From contig NZ_JAGGPB010000001.1 of the NCBI RefSeq assembly GCF_018614055.1, positions 62,001 to 126,000 of the forward strand: a stretch of 64,000 nt of DNA, written 5' to 3'. Positions 16,832 to 24,879 of this stretch are shown in pieces; position 1 is the first letter of the stretch, and each line of letters opens with the position of its first letter. The translations under genes and the position numbers were made by a program. Below the pieces are notes generated by a model, which saw nothing but the letters and a program-made list of their open reading frames with translations, ran no database searches and was not told where the DNA came from. The DNA comes from Streptomyces sp. ISL-98. Lineage in GTDB: Bacteria > Actinomycetota > Actinomycetes > Streptomycetales > Streptomycetaceae.

Positions 16832-18537
16832 TCGGCCTCATCTCAGCCACGGCGGCAGGCGCCGTGGCCCGCGACCGGCTGGCCGCGGCCTGGCCCGGGC
16901 GTACCCGCGTGTACGAGGGCCCGGTGCGGGAGGCTGTCGGGCGTGCCTTCGCGGAGTGCGAGCAGTTGGTGTGCTTCCTCGCGACGGGCGCGGTCGTACG
17001 GCTGATCGCCCCGCTCCTCGCCGACAAGGCGTCGGACCCGGGCGTGGTGTGCGTCGACGAGGCACAGCGCCACGCGGTGTCCTTGCTGGGCGGCCACGGC
17101 GGCGGCGCCAACGAGCTGGCGCTCGCGGTGTCCGAGGTGCTGGGCTGCGCCCCCGTGATCACGACGGCGACGGACGCCACGGACGTCCCGGGCCTGGACA
17201 CCCTGGGCTGGCCCGTCGAGGGCGCGACAGCGACGGTGACCCGCGCGATCCTGGACGGCACCCCGGTGACGCTGGAGGCGGACGCGGTGTGGCCGCTGCC
17301 GCCGCTGCCGGGGAATGTGACGCCGGCGGGGACGGGACCGGCGGCGGACGCCGTCCTGCGTGTCACCGACCGCGTGGTCGAGACAGGCGAGCGGGAGGTC
17401 GTACTGCGGCCGCCGTCGCTGGTCGTCGGCGTGGGGGCCAGCAAGGGGGCTTCCGTCGACGAGGTGCTCGGGCTCGTCGAGGAGACGCTGGCCTCCGCCG
17501 GGCTCTCGGCGCGTTCCGTCGCCGCGCTCGCCACCGTCGACGCCAAGGCCGACGAGGCCGGGATCGTGGGGGCCGCCGCCCGGCTCGGGGTGCCCCTGAC
17601 GACGTACGCCGCCGAAGAGCTCGCCCGTATCGACGTACCCAACCCCTCGGGGGCTCCGCTCGCCGCTGTCGGGACGCCGTCCGTCGCGGAGGCAGCCGCA
17701 CTCGCCGGCGGGGGTGAACTCCTCGTGCCGAAGCGGAAGTCGGCCCCCGAGGGGCGTGCCGCGATGGCCACCTGCGCCGTCGTACGCAAGGAGCCGCGCG
17801 GGCGGCTCGCGGTCGTCGGGCTCGGACCCGGCGCACGCGATCTGCTGACGCCGCGGGCCCGGGAGGAGATCCGGCGTGCGTCGGTGCTCGTCGGGCTCGA
17901 TCAGTACGTCGACCAGATCAGGGATCTGCTGCGGCCTGGCACGCGCGTCCTGGAGTCGGGACTCGGCGCCGAGGAGGAGCGGGCCCGTACCGCTGTCGCC
18001 GAGGCCCGCGCCGGGCACGCCGTCGCGCTCATCGGGTCCGGTGACGCGGGCGTGTACGCCATGGCGTCGCCCGCCCTCGCCGAGGCGAGCGACGACATCG
18101 ACGTCGTCGGCGTACCGGGCGTGACGGCGGCGCTCGCCGCCGCCGCGATCCTGGGGGCGCCGCTCGGCCACGACCACGTCTCGATCAGCCTCTCCGACCT
18201 GCACACACCCTGGGAGGTCATCGAGCGGCGCGTACGGGCCGCGGCGGAGGCCGACATCGTCGTCACGTTCTACAACCCCCGCAGCCGGGGCCGCGACTGG
18301 CAGCTCCCCAAGGCGCTGTCGATCCTCGCGGAGCACCGCGAGCCCACGACGCCCGTGGGTGTCGTACGGAACGCCTCGCGACCGGACGGAACAAGCCGCC
18401 TCACCACGATCGCCGCACTCGACCCGACGACCGTCGACATGATGACCGTCGTGGTCGTCGGCAACACCGCCGCCCGCGAGATCGCCGGCCGCATGGTGAC
18501 ACCGCGCGGCTACCGCTGGCAGACGGAGGGTTCGTAA
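16828..18537 (+). CDS. cobJ: CbiG-CobJ fusion: cobalt-precorrin-5A hydrolase and precorrin-3B C17-methyltransferase
   Basis: A 569-residue natural fusion starting at GTG 16828. Residues 1 to about 310 are CbiG: the N-terminal part with FLATGAVVRLIAPLL and LGGHGGGANELA, and the C-terminal CbiG part with VGVGASKGASVDEV near 200-213 and SVAALATVDAKADEAG. Residues 325-569 are CobJ/CbiH, starting GRLAVVGLGPGARDLLTPRA, with IGSGDAGVYAMASP and TFYNPRSRGRDWQL. CbiG extrudes acetaldehyde after ring contraction in the oxygen-independent route, so its presence argues for cobalt-containing intermediates despite the CobN gene in the same locus. The stop overlaps the ATG of cobH. Confidence 0.93.
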   Translation: MIGLISATAAGAVARDRLAAAWPGRTRVYEGPVREAVGRAFAECEQLVCFLATGAVVRLIAPLLADKASDPGVVCVDEAQRHAVSLLGGHGGGANELALAVSEVLGCAPVITTATDATDVPGLDTLGWPVEGATATVTRAILDGTPVTLEADAVWPLPPLPGNVTPAGTGPAADAVLRVTDRVVETGEREVVLRPPSLVVGVGASKGASVDEVLGLVEETLASAGLSARSVAALATVDAKADEAGIVGAAARLGVPLTTYAAEELARIDVPNPSGAPLAAVGTPSVAEAAALAGGGELLVPKRKSAPEGRAAMATCAVVRKEPRGRLAVVGLGPGARDLLTPRAREEIRRASVLVGLDQYVDQIRDLLRPGTRVLESGLGAEEERARTAVAEARAGHAVALIGSGDAGVYAMASPALAEASDDIDVVGVPGVTAALAAAAILGAPLGHDHVSISLSDLHTPWEVIERRVRAAAEADIVVTFYNPRSRGRDWQLPKALSILAEHREPTTPVGVVRNASRPDGTSRLTTIAALDPTTVDMMTVVVVGNTAAREIAGRMVTPRGYRWQTEGS

Positions 18538-19130
18538 TGCAGAGGGTTGTGCATCCCATCGAGCAGGAGTCCTTCCGGCGCCTGCGCTCCCGCCTCGACA
18601 CCTCGCATTTCGCACCGCTGACGCGGGCCGTCGTCGAGCGCGTCATCCACTCCGCGGCCGATCTGGAGTACGCCACCGACCTGGTCTGCGACGAGCGCTC
18701 CCTCGAAGCCGCGCACGCCGCCCTGCACGCCGGTGCGCCGGTCGTCGTGGATGTGGAGATGGTCGCCGCGGGCATCACGCGGCGCGAGACGGTATGCCGG
18801 CTGAAGGACGCGAAGGCGGGGCCGGAACTGACCCGCAGCGCCCATGCGATCAGGCTGGCGTACGAGCAGGTGGGGCCCGGCGCCCTGTGGGTGATCGGCT
18901 GCGCTCCGACCGCCCTGGAGGAGCTGCTGCTCCTCGACGCCGCGCCCGCGCTCGTCATCGGCCTGCCCGTCGGCTTCGTCGGGGCGGCCGAGTCCAAGGC
19001 GGCGCTGCGCGAGAGCGGTCTGCCCGCCGTCAGCAATGTTTCGGAGAAGGGCGGTTCGGCGGTCGCAGCGGCGGCACTGAACGCCCTGCTCTACACCCCC
19101 CTCACCCCCCTCACCAAGGAGAACGCGTGA
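18537..19130 (+). CDS. cobH: Precorrin-8X methylmutase CobH/CbiC
   Basis: A 197-residue enzyme that migrates the C11 methyl group to C12 to give (hydrogeno)byrinate. The catalytic His lies in VERVIHSAADLEYATDL (His38), followed by VVVDVEMVAAGITRRE near 64-79 and VIGCAPTALEELL and GLPVGFVGAAESKAALRES near 135-175, all family signatures. The ATG shares one base with the preceding TAA. The end overlaps the GTG of cbiX by four bases. Confidence 0.94.
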   Translation: MQRVVHPIEQESFRRLRSRLDTSHFAPLTRAVVERVIHSAADLEYATDLVCDERSLEAAHAALHAGAPVVVDVEMVAAGITRRETVCRLKDAKAGPELTRSAHAIRLAYEQVGPGALWVIGCAPTALEELLLLDAAPALVIGLPVGFVGAAESKAALRESGLPAVSNVSEKGGSAVAAAALNALLYTPLTPLTKENA

Positions 19131-20029
19131 CCACCGCGCCCGCACTGCTCATCGCCGGCCACGGCACCCGTGACGAAGCGGGTGCCGGAGCCTTCCGCAG
19201 CTTCGTGGAGGAGCTGGGCAGGCGGCACCCCGAACTGCCGGTCGCCGGCGGCTTCATCGAGCTGTCCCCGCCGCCGCTCGGCGACGCCGTCACGGACCTC
19301 GTGGAGCGCGGTGTCAAACGCTTCGCGGCCGTCCCGCTGATGCTGGTCTCGGCCGGTCACGCCAAGGGCGACATTCCGGCGGCGCTGACCCGCGAGAAGG
19401 AGCGCCACCCGGGCATCTCGTACACGTACGGCCGTCCGCTCGGCCCGCACCCGGGTCTGCTGGCCGTCCTGGAGCGGCGGGTCGACGAGGTCCTCGGCGA
19501 CACGGACCGCTCCGAGGTGACCGTGCTGCTCGTGGGCCGCGGCTCGACCGACCCGGACGCCAACGCCGAGGTGTACAAGGCGGCACGGCTGTTCTGGGAG
19601 GGTCGTGGGTACGCGGGTGTGGAAACCGCCTTCGTCTCGCTCGCCGCTCCCGACGTGCCGAGCGGACTCGACCGCTGCACGAAGCTCGGGGCCAAGCAGA
19701 TAGTGGTCCTGCCGTACTTCCTCTTCACCGGGATCCTGCCGGACCGGGTGCGGCAGCAGACGCAGGACTGGGCCGAGGCGCACCCGGAGACGGGGGTGCG
19801 TTCGGCCGATGTCATCGGTCCCGCCGAGGAGTTGATGGACCTCGTGATGGAGCGCTACCGGGAGGCCGTCAAGGGCGACCTGCGCATGAACTGCGACTCC
19901 TGTGTCTACCGGATCGCGCTGCCCGGCTTCGAGGACAAGGTGGGTGCGCCGCAGCAGCCGCACTTCCACCCCGACGACGACGGGCACAGTCACGGACACG
20001 GCCACCACCACCATGCGCACGCGCACTGA
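19127..20029 (+). CDS. cbiX: Sirohydrochlorin cobaltochelatase CbiX, two-domain form with His-rich tail
   Basis: A 300-residue class II chelatase inserting cobalt into sirohydrochlorin, the early-insertion step. Two CbiX repeats are visible. The first has LIAGHGTRDEAG (His12) and LVSAGHAKGDIPAAL (His78). The second begins LLVGRGSTDPDANAEVYKAA near residue 134, where the first catalytic His position is Arg, so only the first domain seems fully equipped. A GMNCDSC-like element (MNCDSCVYR) precedes a C-terminal metal-binding tail with nine His among the last 15 residues. The start is GTG 19127, overlapping cobH. The tail-coding sequence overlaps the cobC start by 17 bases. Confidence 0.93.
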   Translation: MTTAPALLIAGHGTRDEAGAGAFRSFVEELGRRHPELPVAGGFIELSPPPLGDAVTDLVERGVKRFAAVPLMLVSAGHAKGDIPAALTREKERHPGISYTYGRPLGPHPGLLAVLERRVDEVLGDTDRSEVTVLLVGRGSTDPDANAEVYKAARLFWEGRGYAGVETAFVSLAAPDVPSGLDRCTKLGAKQIVVLPYFLFTGILPDRVRQQTQDWAEAHPETGVRSADVIGPAEELMDLVMERYREAVKGDLRMNCDSCVYRIALPGFEDKVGAPQQPHFHPDDDGHSHGHGHHHHAHAH

Positions 20030-21071
20030 CACCACGCACGATCTGCGTCACCACGGGGACGCAGAGGTGCGGGAGGGTGATCTCACCGATCTGGCGGTGA
20101 ACGTACGGGCCGGCACTCCCCCGGCCTGGCTCAAGGCCCGTATAGCAGCATCCCTCGACACGCTCGCGGCCTACCCGGACGGGCGGGCCGCGCGCGCGGC
20201 GGTCGCGGCGCGGCACGGGCTGCCGGTCGAGCGGGTGCTGCTGACGGCGGGTGCAGCGGAGGCGTTCGTACTGCTGGCCCGCGCTCTCGCGGTACGTCGC
20301 CCCGTCGTCGTACACCCGCAGTTCACGGAGCCGGAGGCGGCGCTGCGGGACGCGGGCCACGAGGTCGGCCGTGTCCTGCTGCGTGAGGAGGACGGCTTCC
20401 GGCTCGCTCCGGCGGCCGTCCCCGAGGACGCCGACCTGGTGGTGATCGGCAACCCGACGAACCCCACGTCCGTCCTCCACCCGGCGTCCGCCATCGCCGG
20501 GCTGGCCCGCCCTGGGCGGACGCTGGTGGTCGACGAGGCGTTCATGGACGCGGTGCCGGACGAGCCGGAGGCCCTGGCGGGGCGTACGGACGTACCCGGC
20601 CTGGTCGTGCTGCGCAGCCTGACGAAGACTTGGGGTCTGGCCGGGCTGCGCATCGGGTACGTCCTGGCGGAGCCGGAGACGATCGCGGCGCTGGAGCGGG
20701 CGCAGCCACTGTGGCCGGTGTCCACGCCCGCGCTGACGGCCGCGGAGGCGTGCGTATCACCGGCGGCGCTCGCGGAGGCGACGCGGGCCGCGCACCGGGT
20801 GGCCTCCGACCGGGCGCATCTGCTGGCCGGGCTGGCGGAGTTCGACGAGGTACGGGCGGTGGAGGCGGCAGAGGGTCCGTTCGTACTGGTACGGATGAAG
20901 CGTGCGGAGGAGGTACGGGAACGCCTGCGCGGCCTCGGCTTCGCGGTGCGGCGGGGGGACACGTTCCCGGGGCTCGGCACGGAGTGGCTGCGCCTGGCCG
21001 TACGGGACCGGTCCACGACGGGCCGCTTCCTCCAGGCGCTGGACCAGGCACTGACGTTGGTGGCCGACTAG
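20013..21071 (+). CDS. cobC: CobC-like PLP enzyme (L-threonine-phosphate decarboxylase / aminotransferase I-II)
   Basis: A 352-residue fold-type I PLP enzyme. ATG 20013 lies inside the end of cbiX; the N-terminus DLRHHGDAEVREGDLTDLAVNVR is the CobC/CobD pattern seen in actinobacterial cobalamin loci. The PLP lysine is in LRSLTKTWGLAGLRIGY near residue 205, and VIGNPTNPTSVLHP near 140-153 holds the PLP-ring contacts. The probable role is making (R)-1-aminopropan-2-ol phosphate from threonine phosphate for the CobD step. A histidinol-phosphate-type transaminase is the alternative, because the two families are close. It is the last gene of the second cob operon, with a GC-rich hairpin just downstream. 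Confidence 0.82.
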   Translation: MRTRTDTTHDLRHHGDAEVREGDLTDLAVNVRAGTPPAWLKARIAASLDTLAAYPDGRAARAAVAARHGLPVERVLLTAGAAEAFVLLARALAVRRPVVVHPQFTEPEAALRDAGHEVGRVLLREEDGFRLAPAAVPEDADLVVIGNPTNPTSVLHPASAIAGLARPGRTLVVDEAFMDAVPDEPEALAGRTDVPGLVVLRSLTKTWGLAGLRIGYVLAEPETIAALERAQPLWPVSTPALTAAEACVSPAALAEATRAAHRVASDRAHLLAGLAEFDEVRAVEAAEGPFVLVRMKRAEEVRERLRGLGFAVRRGDTFPGLGTEWLRLAVRDRSTTGRFLQALDQALTLVAD

Positions 21072-21077
21072 TTGTTG

Positions 21078-21103
21078 CCCACCCCTCCCCGGGAGGGGTG
21101 GGG
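21078..21103. terminator. GC-rich hairpin between cobC and the surface protein gene
   Basis: CCCACCCCTCCC at 21078-21089 faces GGGAGGGGTGGG at 21091-21102, a perfect 12-bp inverted repeat with a minimal loop. It lies seven bases after the cobC stop and between convergent genes, so it could end transcription from both sides. It merges into the dispersed repeat that follows. Confidence 0.55.
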
Positions 21104-21160
21104 AGGGGTGGGGAAACTGCGCCGCAGGCAGCCCCGCACCGCACCCCTGGCCCACCCCCA
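21090..21160 (+). repeat. Dispersed G-rich intergenic repeat, copy 1
   Basis: A stretch of GGGGTGGGG units runs into GGGGAAACTGCGCCGCAGGCAG and then CCGCACCGCACCC. The same order of modules recurs at 44705-44765 on this strand and at 44531-44600 on the other strand, all between genes. Similar small repeats are common in Streptomyces intergenic DNA. Function unknown. Confidence 0.5.
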
Positions 21161-21162
21161 CC

Positions 21163-22065
21163 TCAAGCCCGGCTACGAGCCCGAGCACGCACCAGCACCA
21201 GCGCCCCGCTCCCCACCGCAAGCAGCGCAACCGCACCACCCACCAGGTACGGCGTCGTCGAACTGCCCCCGGTCTCCGCGAGGTTCGCCTCGGGCCGCCG
21301 GGGTTCAGTCGCCGTCTGCACCTCCACATCACGCGCCCGCGGCGACTCGCACGTCGCCGCCCCGAGCGTGACTGTGCCCTCGACCTCCGCGACGTTCAGC
21401 TTGAGCGGGTTCACGGACACCTTGAGTTCAAGTGCCGTCGCCGCCGCCGTACGCGAAGTCGTATGCGTCTTCGACAGGTCGAGCGTCACCTCACCAACCG
21501 CTGGCACCTCCACCCGCGTCGGCCCGCTCGCCGACAGCGTGACCTTCTTGCCGAGCACCGTCACCGCACCCAGCACATTCGACTCCGCGACGGGCTGCTT
21601 GCCCGCCTCGCAGAGCGCCTTCGAGGTGACCTTCTCGACCTCGATGAGCGAGAGCAGCGGCAGCCCCGGCACATGCACCTTCGCGTGCGCGAGGTTGGTG
21701 TAGCCCTCGGCCTTGTGCGCGTCGGCCGTCGCCTTCGCCGTGGCGACGTCCGCGCGCAGCACGCTGACCGGGTTGCCCTGTTCGACGCCGTCCAACTCGA
21801 CCGTCAGGGCGGTCTTTTCGGCGCTGGCCGGGGCCTTGACCTCGTTGAGCGTGGTCGTGAGCGGCACGTCGACGGTCTTGTTGAGCAGCGAGACGTCGAG
21901 CCCGGTGCGGAGCACGACGGCGCCTGCTTTTCCATCGCGGCCACCGCCACCGCCGTCGCCACCAGTGGCGTGCGCGGACGCCGCAGCAGGACCTGAGGCG
22001 AGTGCCAGAGCCGCCGCGGCGGCCGCCGAACGGCGTGCGGGCATGCTGAAGAGAGAGCTGTTCAC
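21163..22065 (-). CDS. Sortase-anchored (LAETG) secreted surface protein
   Basis: A 300-residue exported protein next to the cobalamin genes. The start is GTG 22065, with GGGGG ten bases upstream; the ATG at 22044 is the alternative. Residues 1-32 are a signal peptide rich in Ala and Leu, followed by a Gly-rich stretch. The body contains repeated beta-type segments (for example DVSLLNKTVDVPLTTTLNEVKA) and two cysteines. The C-terminus carries LAETG at 262-266, then a hydrophobic helix and an RARARSR tail, the layout of class E sortase substrates in Streptomyces. I recall the S. coelicolor gene in this position (SCO1860) as a listed sortase substrate. The molecular role is unknown. Confidence 0.85.
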   Translation of the reverse strand: MNSSLFSMPARRSAAAAAALALASGPAAASAHATGGDGGGGGRDGKAGAVVLRTGLDVSLLNKTVDVPLTTTLNEVKAPASAEKTALTVELDGVEQGNPVSVLRADVATAKATADAHKAEGYTNLAHAKVHVPGLPLLSLIEVEKVTSKALCEAGKQPVAESNVLGAVTVLGKKVTLSASGPTRVEVPAVGEVTLDLSKTHTTSRTAAATALELKVSVNPLKLNVAEVEGTVTLGAATCESPRARDVEVQTATEPRRPEANLAETGGSSTTPYLVGGAVALLAVGSGALVLVRARARSRA

Positions 22066-22283
22066 GGTGGTGGAACCCCCACGGGTGACTTGGCGTCGCC
22101 CGGCGCACACCACGGGGACATCGTGGGCGCCGACGACCGGGACACCGGAATCTTTACGCACTGAGAGTGAACGGTCAGCAACCTGACGTGAGTTCACCCC
22201 AAAGTGGGGTTTCCGCCCTCGCATTCGAATCTCGCGGCACAGGCTTCCCCCTGCACCCCTCCCGCAACAGACAAAGGCCGTTC

Positions 22284-23387
22284 CTAGCCGACGACCCGCC
22301 CGTCGAGCACGATCACGCGCGGCGCCGCCAGCACCCGTACGTCCGCCCGCGGATCCTCGTCGTACACCACAAAGTCCGCGGGGGCGCCCTCCTCCAGCCC
22401 GGGCCGCCCGAGCCATTCCCGCGCGCCCCACGCGGTCGCCGAGAGCGCGTCCAGGGCCGGGATGCCGGCCTTCACCAGTTCGGCGACCTCGGCCGCCACC
22501 AGGCCGTGGGCCAGTGAGCCGCCCGCGTCGGTGCCGACGAAGACCGGGATGCCCGCGTCGTACGCCGAACGCACCGTGTCGTACCGGCGCTTGTGGAGGT
22601 CCCGCATATGGGCCGACCAGCGCGGGAACTTCGCCTCGCCGCCGTCCGCGAGATGCGGGAAGGTCGCGATGTTGACCAGCGTCGGGACAATCGCGACGCC
22701 GCGCTCCGCGAAGAGCGGGATGGTGTCCTCGGTGAGCCCGGTGGCGTGCTCGATGCAGTCGATCCCGGCCTCGACGAGGTCGCGCAGGGAGTCCTCGGCG
22801 AAGCAGTGCGCGGTGACCCTGGCGCCCAGCCGGTGCGCCTCGGCGATGGCCGCCTCGACCTCGCCGCGCGGCCAGCACGCGCCCAGGTCCCCGGTCTCGC
22901 GGTCGAGCCAGTCGCCGACGAGCTTGACCCAGCCGTCGCTGCGCCGCGCCTCCCGCGCGACGTAGGCGACCAGGTCGCCGGGCTCGATCTCGTGCGCGTA
23001 ATTGCGGATGTAGCGGCGGGTACGGGCGATGTGGCGGCCCGCCCTGATGATCTTCGGCAGGTCGGCGCGGTCGTCGATCCAGCGGGTGTCGGACGGCGAT
23101 CCCGCGTCGCGGATCAGCAGCGTGCCCGCCTCCCGGTCGGTGAGGGCCTGCTTCTCGCTGGTGGTTTCGTCGACCGGGCCGTGCCGGTCGAGTCCGACAT
23201 GGCAGTGCGCGTCGACGAGCCCGGGCAGCACCCAGCCTTCGACGGTCGGCACGTCCCGTACGGCATCCCGTACACCGGCGGGCCGTTCGTAGGTGATCCG
23301 CCCGTCGACGGCCCACAGCTCGTCCCGTACGTCGTCGGGGCCTGCGAGCACCCGTCCCCTCACGCGCAGCACCATCTGATCGCTCAT
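22284..23387 (-). CDS. Amidohydrolase-family metal-dependent hydrolase
   Basis: A 367-residue metallo-dependent hydrolase of the imidazolonepropionase/prolidase-like amidohydrolase group. Family landmarks in order: LPGLVDAHCHVGLDR near residues 53-67 (HxH metal ligands), KLVGDWLD with the bridging Lys region near 159, VTAHCFAEDSLRDLVEAG near 197-214, CIEHATGLT near 218-226, and VFVGTDAGGSLAHGL near 287-301 (the catalytic Asp). C-terminal strands PADFVVYDEDPRADVRVL complete the small beta domain. It is transcribed toward the surface protein gene, with a 218-base gap. The substrate cannot be predicted. Confidence 0.85.
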   Translation of the reverse strand: MSDQMVLRVRGRVLAGPDDVRDELWAVDGRITYERPAGVRDAVRDVPTVEGWVLPGLVDAHCHVGLDRHGPVDETTSEKQALTDREAGTLLIRDAGSPSDTRWIDDRADLPKIIRAGRHIARTRRYIRNYAHEIEPGDLVAYVAREARRSDGWVKLVGDWLDRETGDLGACWPRGEVEAAIAEAHRLGARVTAHCFAEDSLRDLVEAGIDCIEHATGLTEDTIPLFAERGVAIVPTLVNIATFPHLADGGEAKFPRWSAHMRDLHKRRYDTVRSAYDAGIPVFVGTDAGGSLAHGLVAAEVAELVKAGIPALDALSATAWGAREWLGRPGLEEGAPADFVVYDEDPRADVRVLAAPRVIVLDGRVVG

Positions 23388-23471
23388 GCACAGCACTCTA
23401 CGAGGGGGCGGATACGCTCGCCGCGGAGAGACGAACAAGAGACCGAACACTGATCCGAAGAGAGCTCCGCC

Positions 23472-24578
23472 GTGACACATCCGCTTCTGGACCTGGCCCC
23501 GCTGACCGCCGCGCACTTCGCGGCCATCGAGCGCCGGGTCGCCTCGCTGCTCTCCACCGAGCAGGACGTGGTCATCATGCAGGGCGAGGCGCTGCTCCCT
23601 CTCGAAGGCTGCATCCGCGGCGGCGCCCGCCCCGGCTCGGCCGCGCTGAACGTGGTGACCGGTCCGTACGGGCAGACCTTCGGCAACTGGCTGCGCGACT
23701 GCGGCGCGGCCGTCTTCGACCTGACCGTCCCGTTCCACACGGCGGTCACCGCCGAGCAGGTCGGCCGGGCACTCGACGAGCACCCGGAGATCGACTTCGT
23801 CTCGGTGGTGCACGCGGAGGCGGCGACCGGCAACACCAACCCGGTGGCCGAGATCGGTGAGGTCGTACGCGCCCACGGCGCCCTCTTCATGCTCGACGCG
23901 GTCGCCTCGGTGGGCGCCGAGCCGCTGCTGCCGGACGAGTGGGGTGTCGACCTGTGCGTGATCGGCGCGCAGAAGGCGATGGGCGGCCCGGCCGGTGTGT
24001 CGGCGGTGTCGGTCAGTGCGCGCGCCTGGGAGCGGCTCGCCGCCAACCCTTCGGCTCCGCGCCGCTCGTACCTCTCCCTCCTGGACTGGAAGGAGCGGTG
24101 GATCGACGGTGGCCGCAGGGCGCTGCTGCACGCGCCCGCGCAGCTGGAGATGCTGGCGCTGGAGGCGTGCGTGGAGCGTATCGAGGCGGAGGGACTGGAC
24201 GCGCTGATGGCCCGCCACAGCGCCGCCTCCTCCGCGACCCGCGCGGGTGCGGTCGCCCTGGGCGGCGGTCTCGAGCCGTACGTCCTCGGGGCGCGGGAGG
24301 CGGCGCCGGTCGCCACGACGCTGCGCGCGCCTTCGGGCGTGGACGCGTCGGAGCTGGTCGCGAAGGCGCTCGCCGACGACCCTTCGCTGCCGCTGATCGC
24401 GGGTGGTGGGGCGCTGTCCAAGGAGATGATCCGGGTCAATCACTACGGGGTCGATGCCACGCGGGGTGCGGTCCTTTCGTCACTCGGCGCACTGGGGGCG
24501 GCACTGAGCGAGTTCGGCTGCCACGTCGACCTCGAAGCTGCCCGGACGGCAGTTTCGGAAACCTGGCCCAGCGAATAG
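23472..24578 (+). CDS. Class V aminotransferase (alanine-glyoxylate/serine-pyruvate type)
   Basis: A 368-residue fold-type I PLP enzyme starting at GTG 23472, with GAAGAGAG upstream. PLP-binding features: FVSVVHAEAATGNTNPVAEIG near residues 116-136, LFMLDAVASVGAEPL near 143-157, and the lysine in CVIGAQKAMGGPAGVS near 173. This pattern matches serine-glyoxylate/alanine-glyoxylate aminotransferase relatives; the true substrate is unclear. It is divergent from the amidohydrolase (84-base gap) and ends in a textbook terminator, so it forms a single-gene unit between the cob and ect loci. Confidence 0.82.
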   Translation: MTHPLLDLAPLTAAHFAAIERRVASLLSTEQDVVIMQGEALLPLEGCIRGGARPGSAALNVVTGPYGQTFGNWLRDCGAAVFDLTVPFHTAVTAEQVGRALDEHPEIDFVSVVHAEAATGNTNPVAEIGEVVRAHGALFMLDAVASVGAEPLLPDEWGVDLCVIGAQKAMGGPAGVSAVSVSARAWERLAANPSAPRRSYLSLLDWKERWIDGGRRALLHAPAQLEMLALEACVERIEAEGLDALMARHSAASSATRAGAVALGGGLEPYVLGAREAAPVATTLRAPSGVDASELVAKALADDPSLPLIAGGGALSKEMIRVNHYGVDATRGAVLSSLGALGAALSEFGCHVDLEAARTAVSETWPSE

Positions 24579-24606
24579 ATTCTTTGAATTCAATGAATTT
24601 ATGATG

Positions 24607-24645
24607 ACGGGAAGCCGCTTTATTCGGAGCAGCTTCCCGTTTTCT
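24607..24645 (+). terminator. Rho-independent terminator after the class V aminotransferase
   Basis: ACGGGAAGC at 24607-24615 pairs with GCTTCCCGT at 24632-24640 across a 16-nt loop and is followed by a T-rich run (TTTTCTT), which is unusually canonical for this GC-rich genome. Confidence 0.8.
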
Positions 24646-24733
24646 TCTGCCCGCTTTCTCCGACCCTAAACGCTAAGATTTCGGCAGGAGATCGAGGCAG
24701 TTACGAGCATGTGACCGACCCCACATGCAAGAC

Positions 24734-24761
24734 GATTTGCCCGGTAATTTCCGGGCAAATC
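24734..24761. repeat. Perfect 28-bp inverted repeat upstream of ectA
   Basis: GATTTGCCCGG (24734-24744), a TAATTT spacer, then CCGGGCAAATC (24751-24761): eleven perfectly paired bases. It lies about 120 bases before the ectA ATG. A third partial copy, CCCGGATTTGC, follows at about 24763-24774. It could be an operator for a dimeric regulator or an RNA hairpin in the leader. There is no T-run, so a terminator is less likely. Confidence 0.7.
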
Positions 24762-24879
24762 ACCCGGATTTGCAGTCTGCTCGCGCGAAGTGCGCGCCCG
24801 CGCGATAACACAAAGAGGGCTCTCACCCAACCCCATCCGACGATGCACTTTTTGAATTTGCTCGGTAAATTCCCTCTGC

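Larger units (their letters stand above)
24579..24879 (+). promoter_or_regulatory. AT-enriched ectABCD upstream region
   Basis: A 301-base gap that is visibly richer in A and T than its surroundings. Left to right it holds the terminator of the previous gene, a possible promoter around CTAAACGCTAAGATTTCGG near 24665-24683, the perfect 28-bp inverted repeat at 24734-24761, and a related half-site (TTTGCTCGGTAAATTCC) at 24857-24873 directly before the ectA start. I see no other gene in it. Confidence 0.55.

Noticed and set aside
21163..23391. A single 742-codon minus-strand protein covering the surface protein and the amidohydrolase region
   Set aside because: The N-terminal two thirds are out of frame with the real amidohydrolase. 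Only the C-terminal 300 codons, from GTG 22065 with a signal peptide and LAETG, look like a protein.
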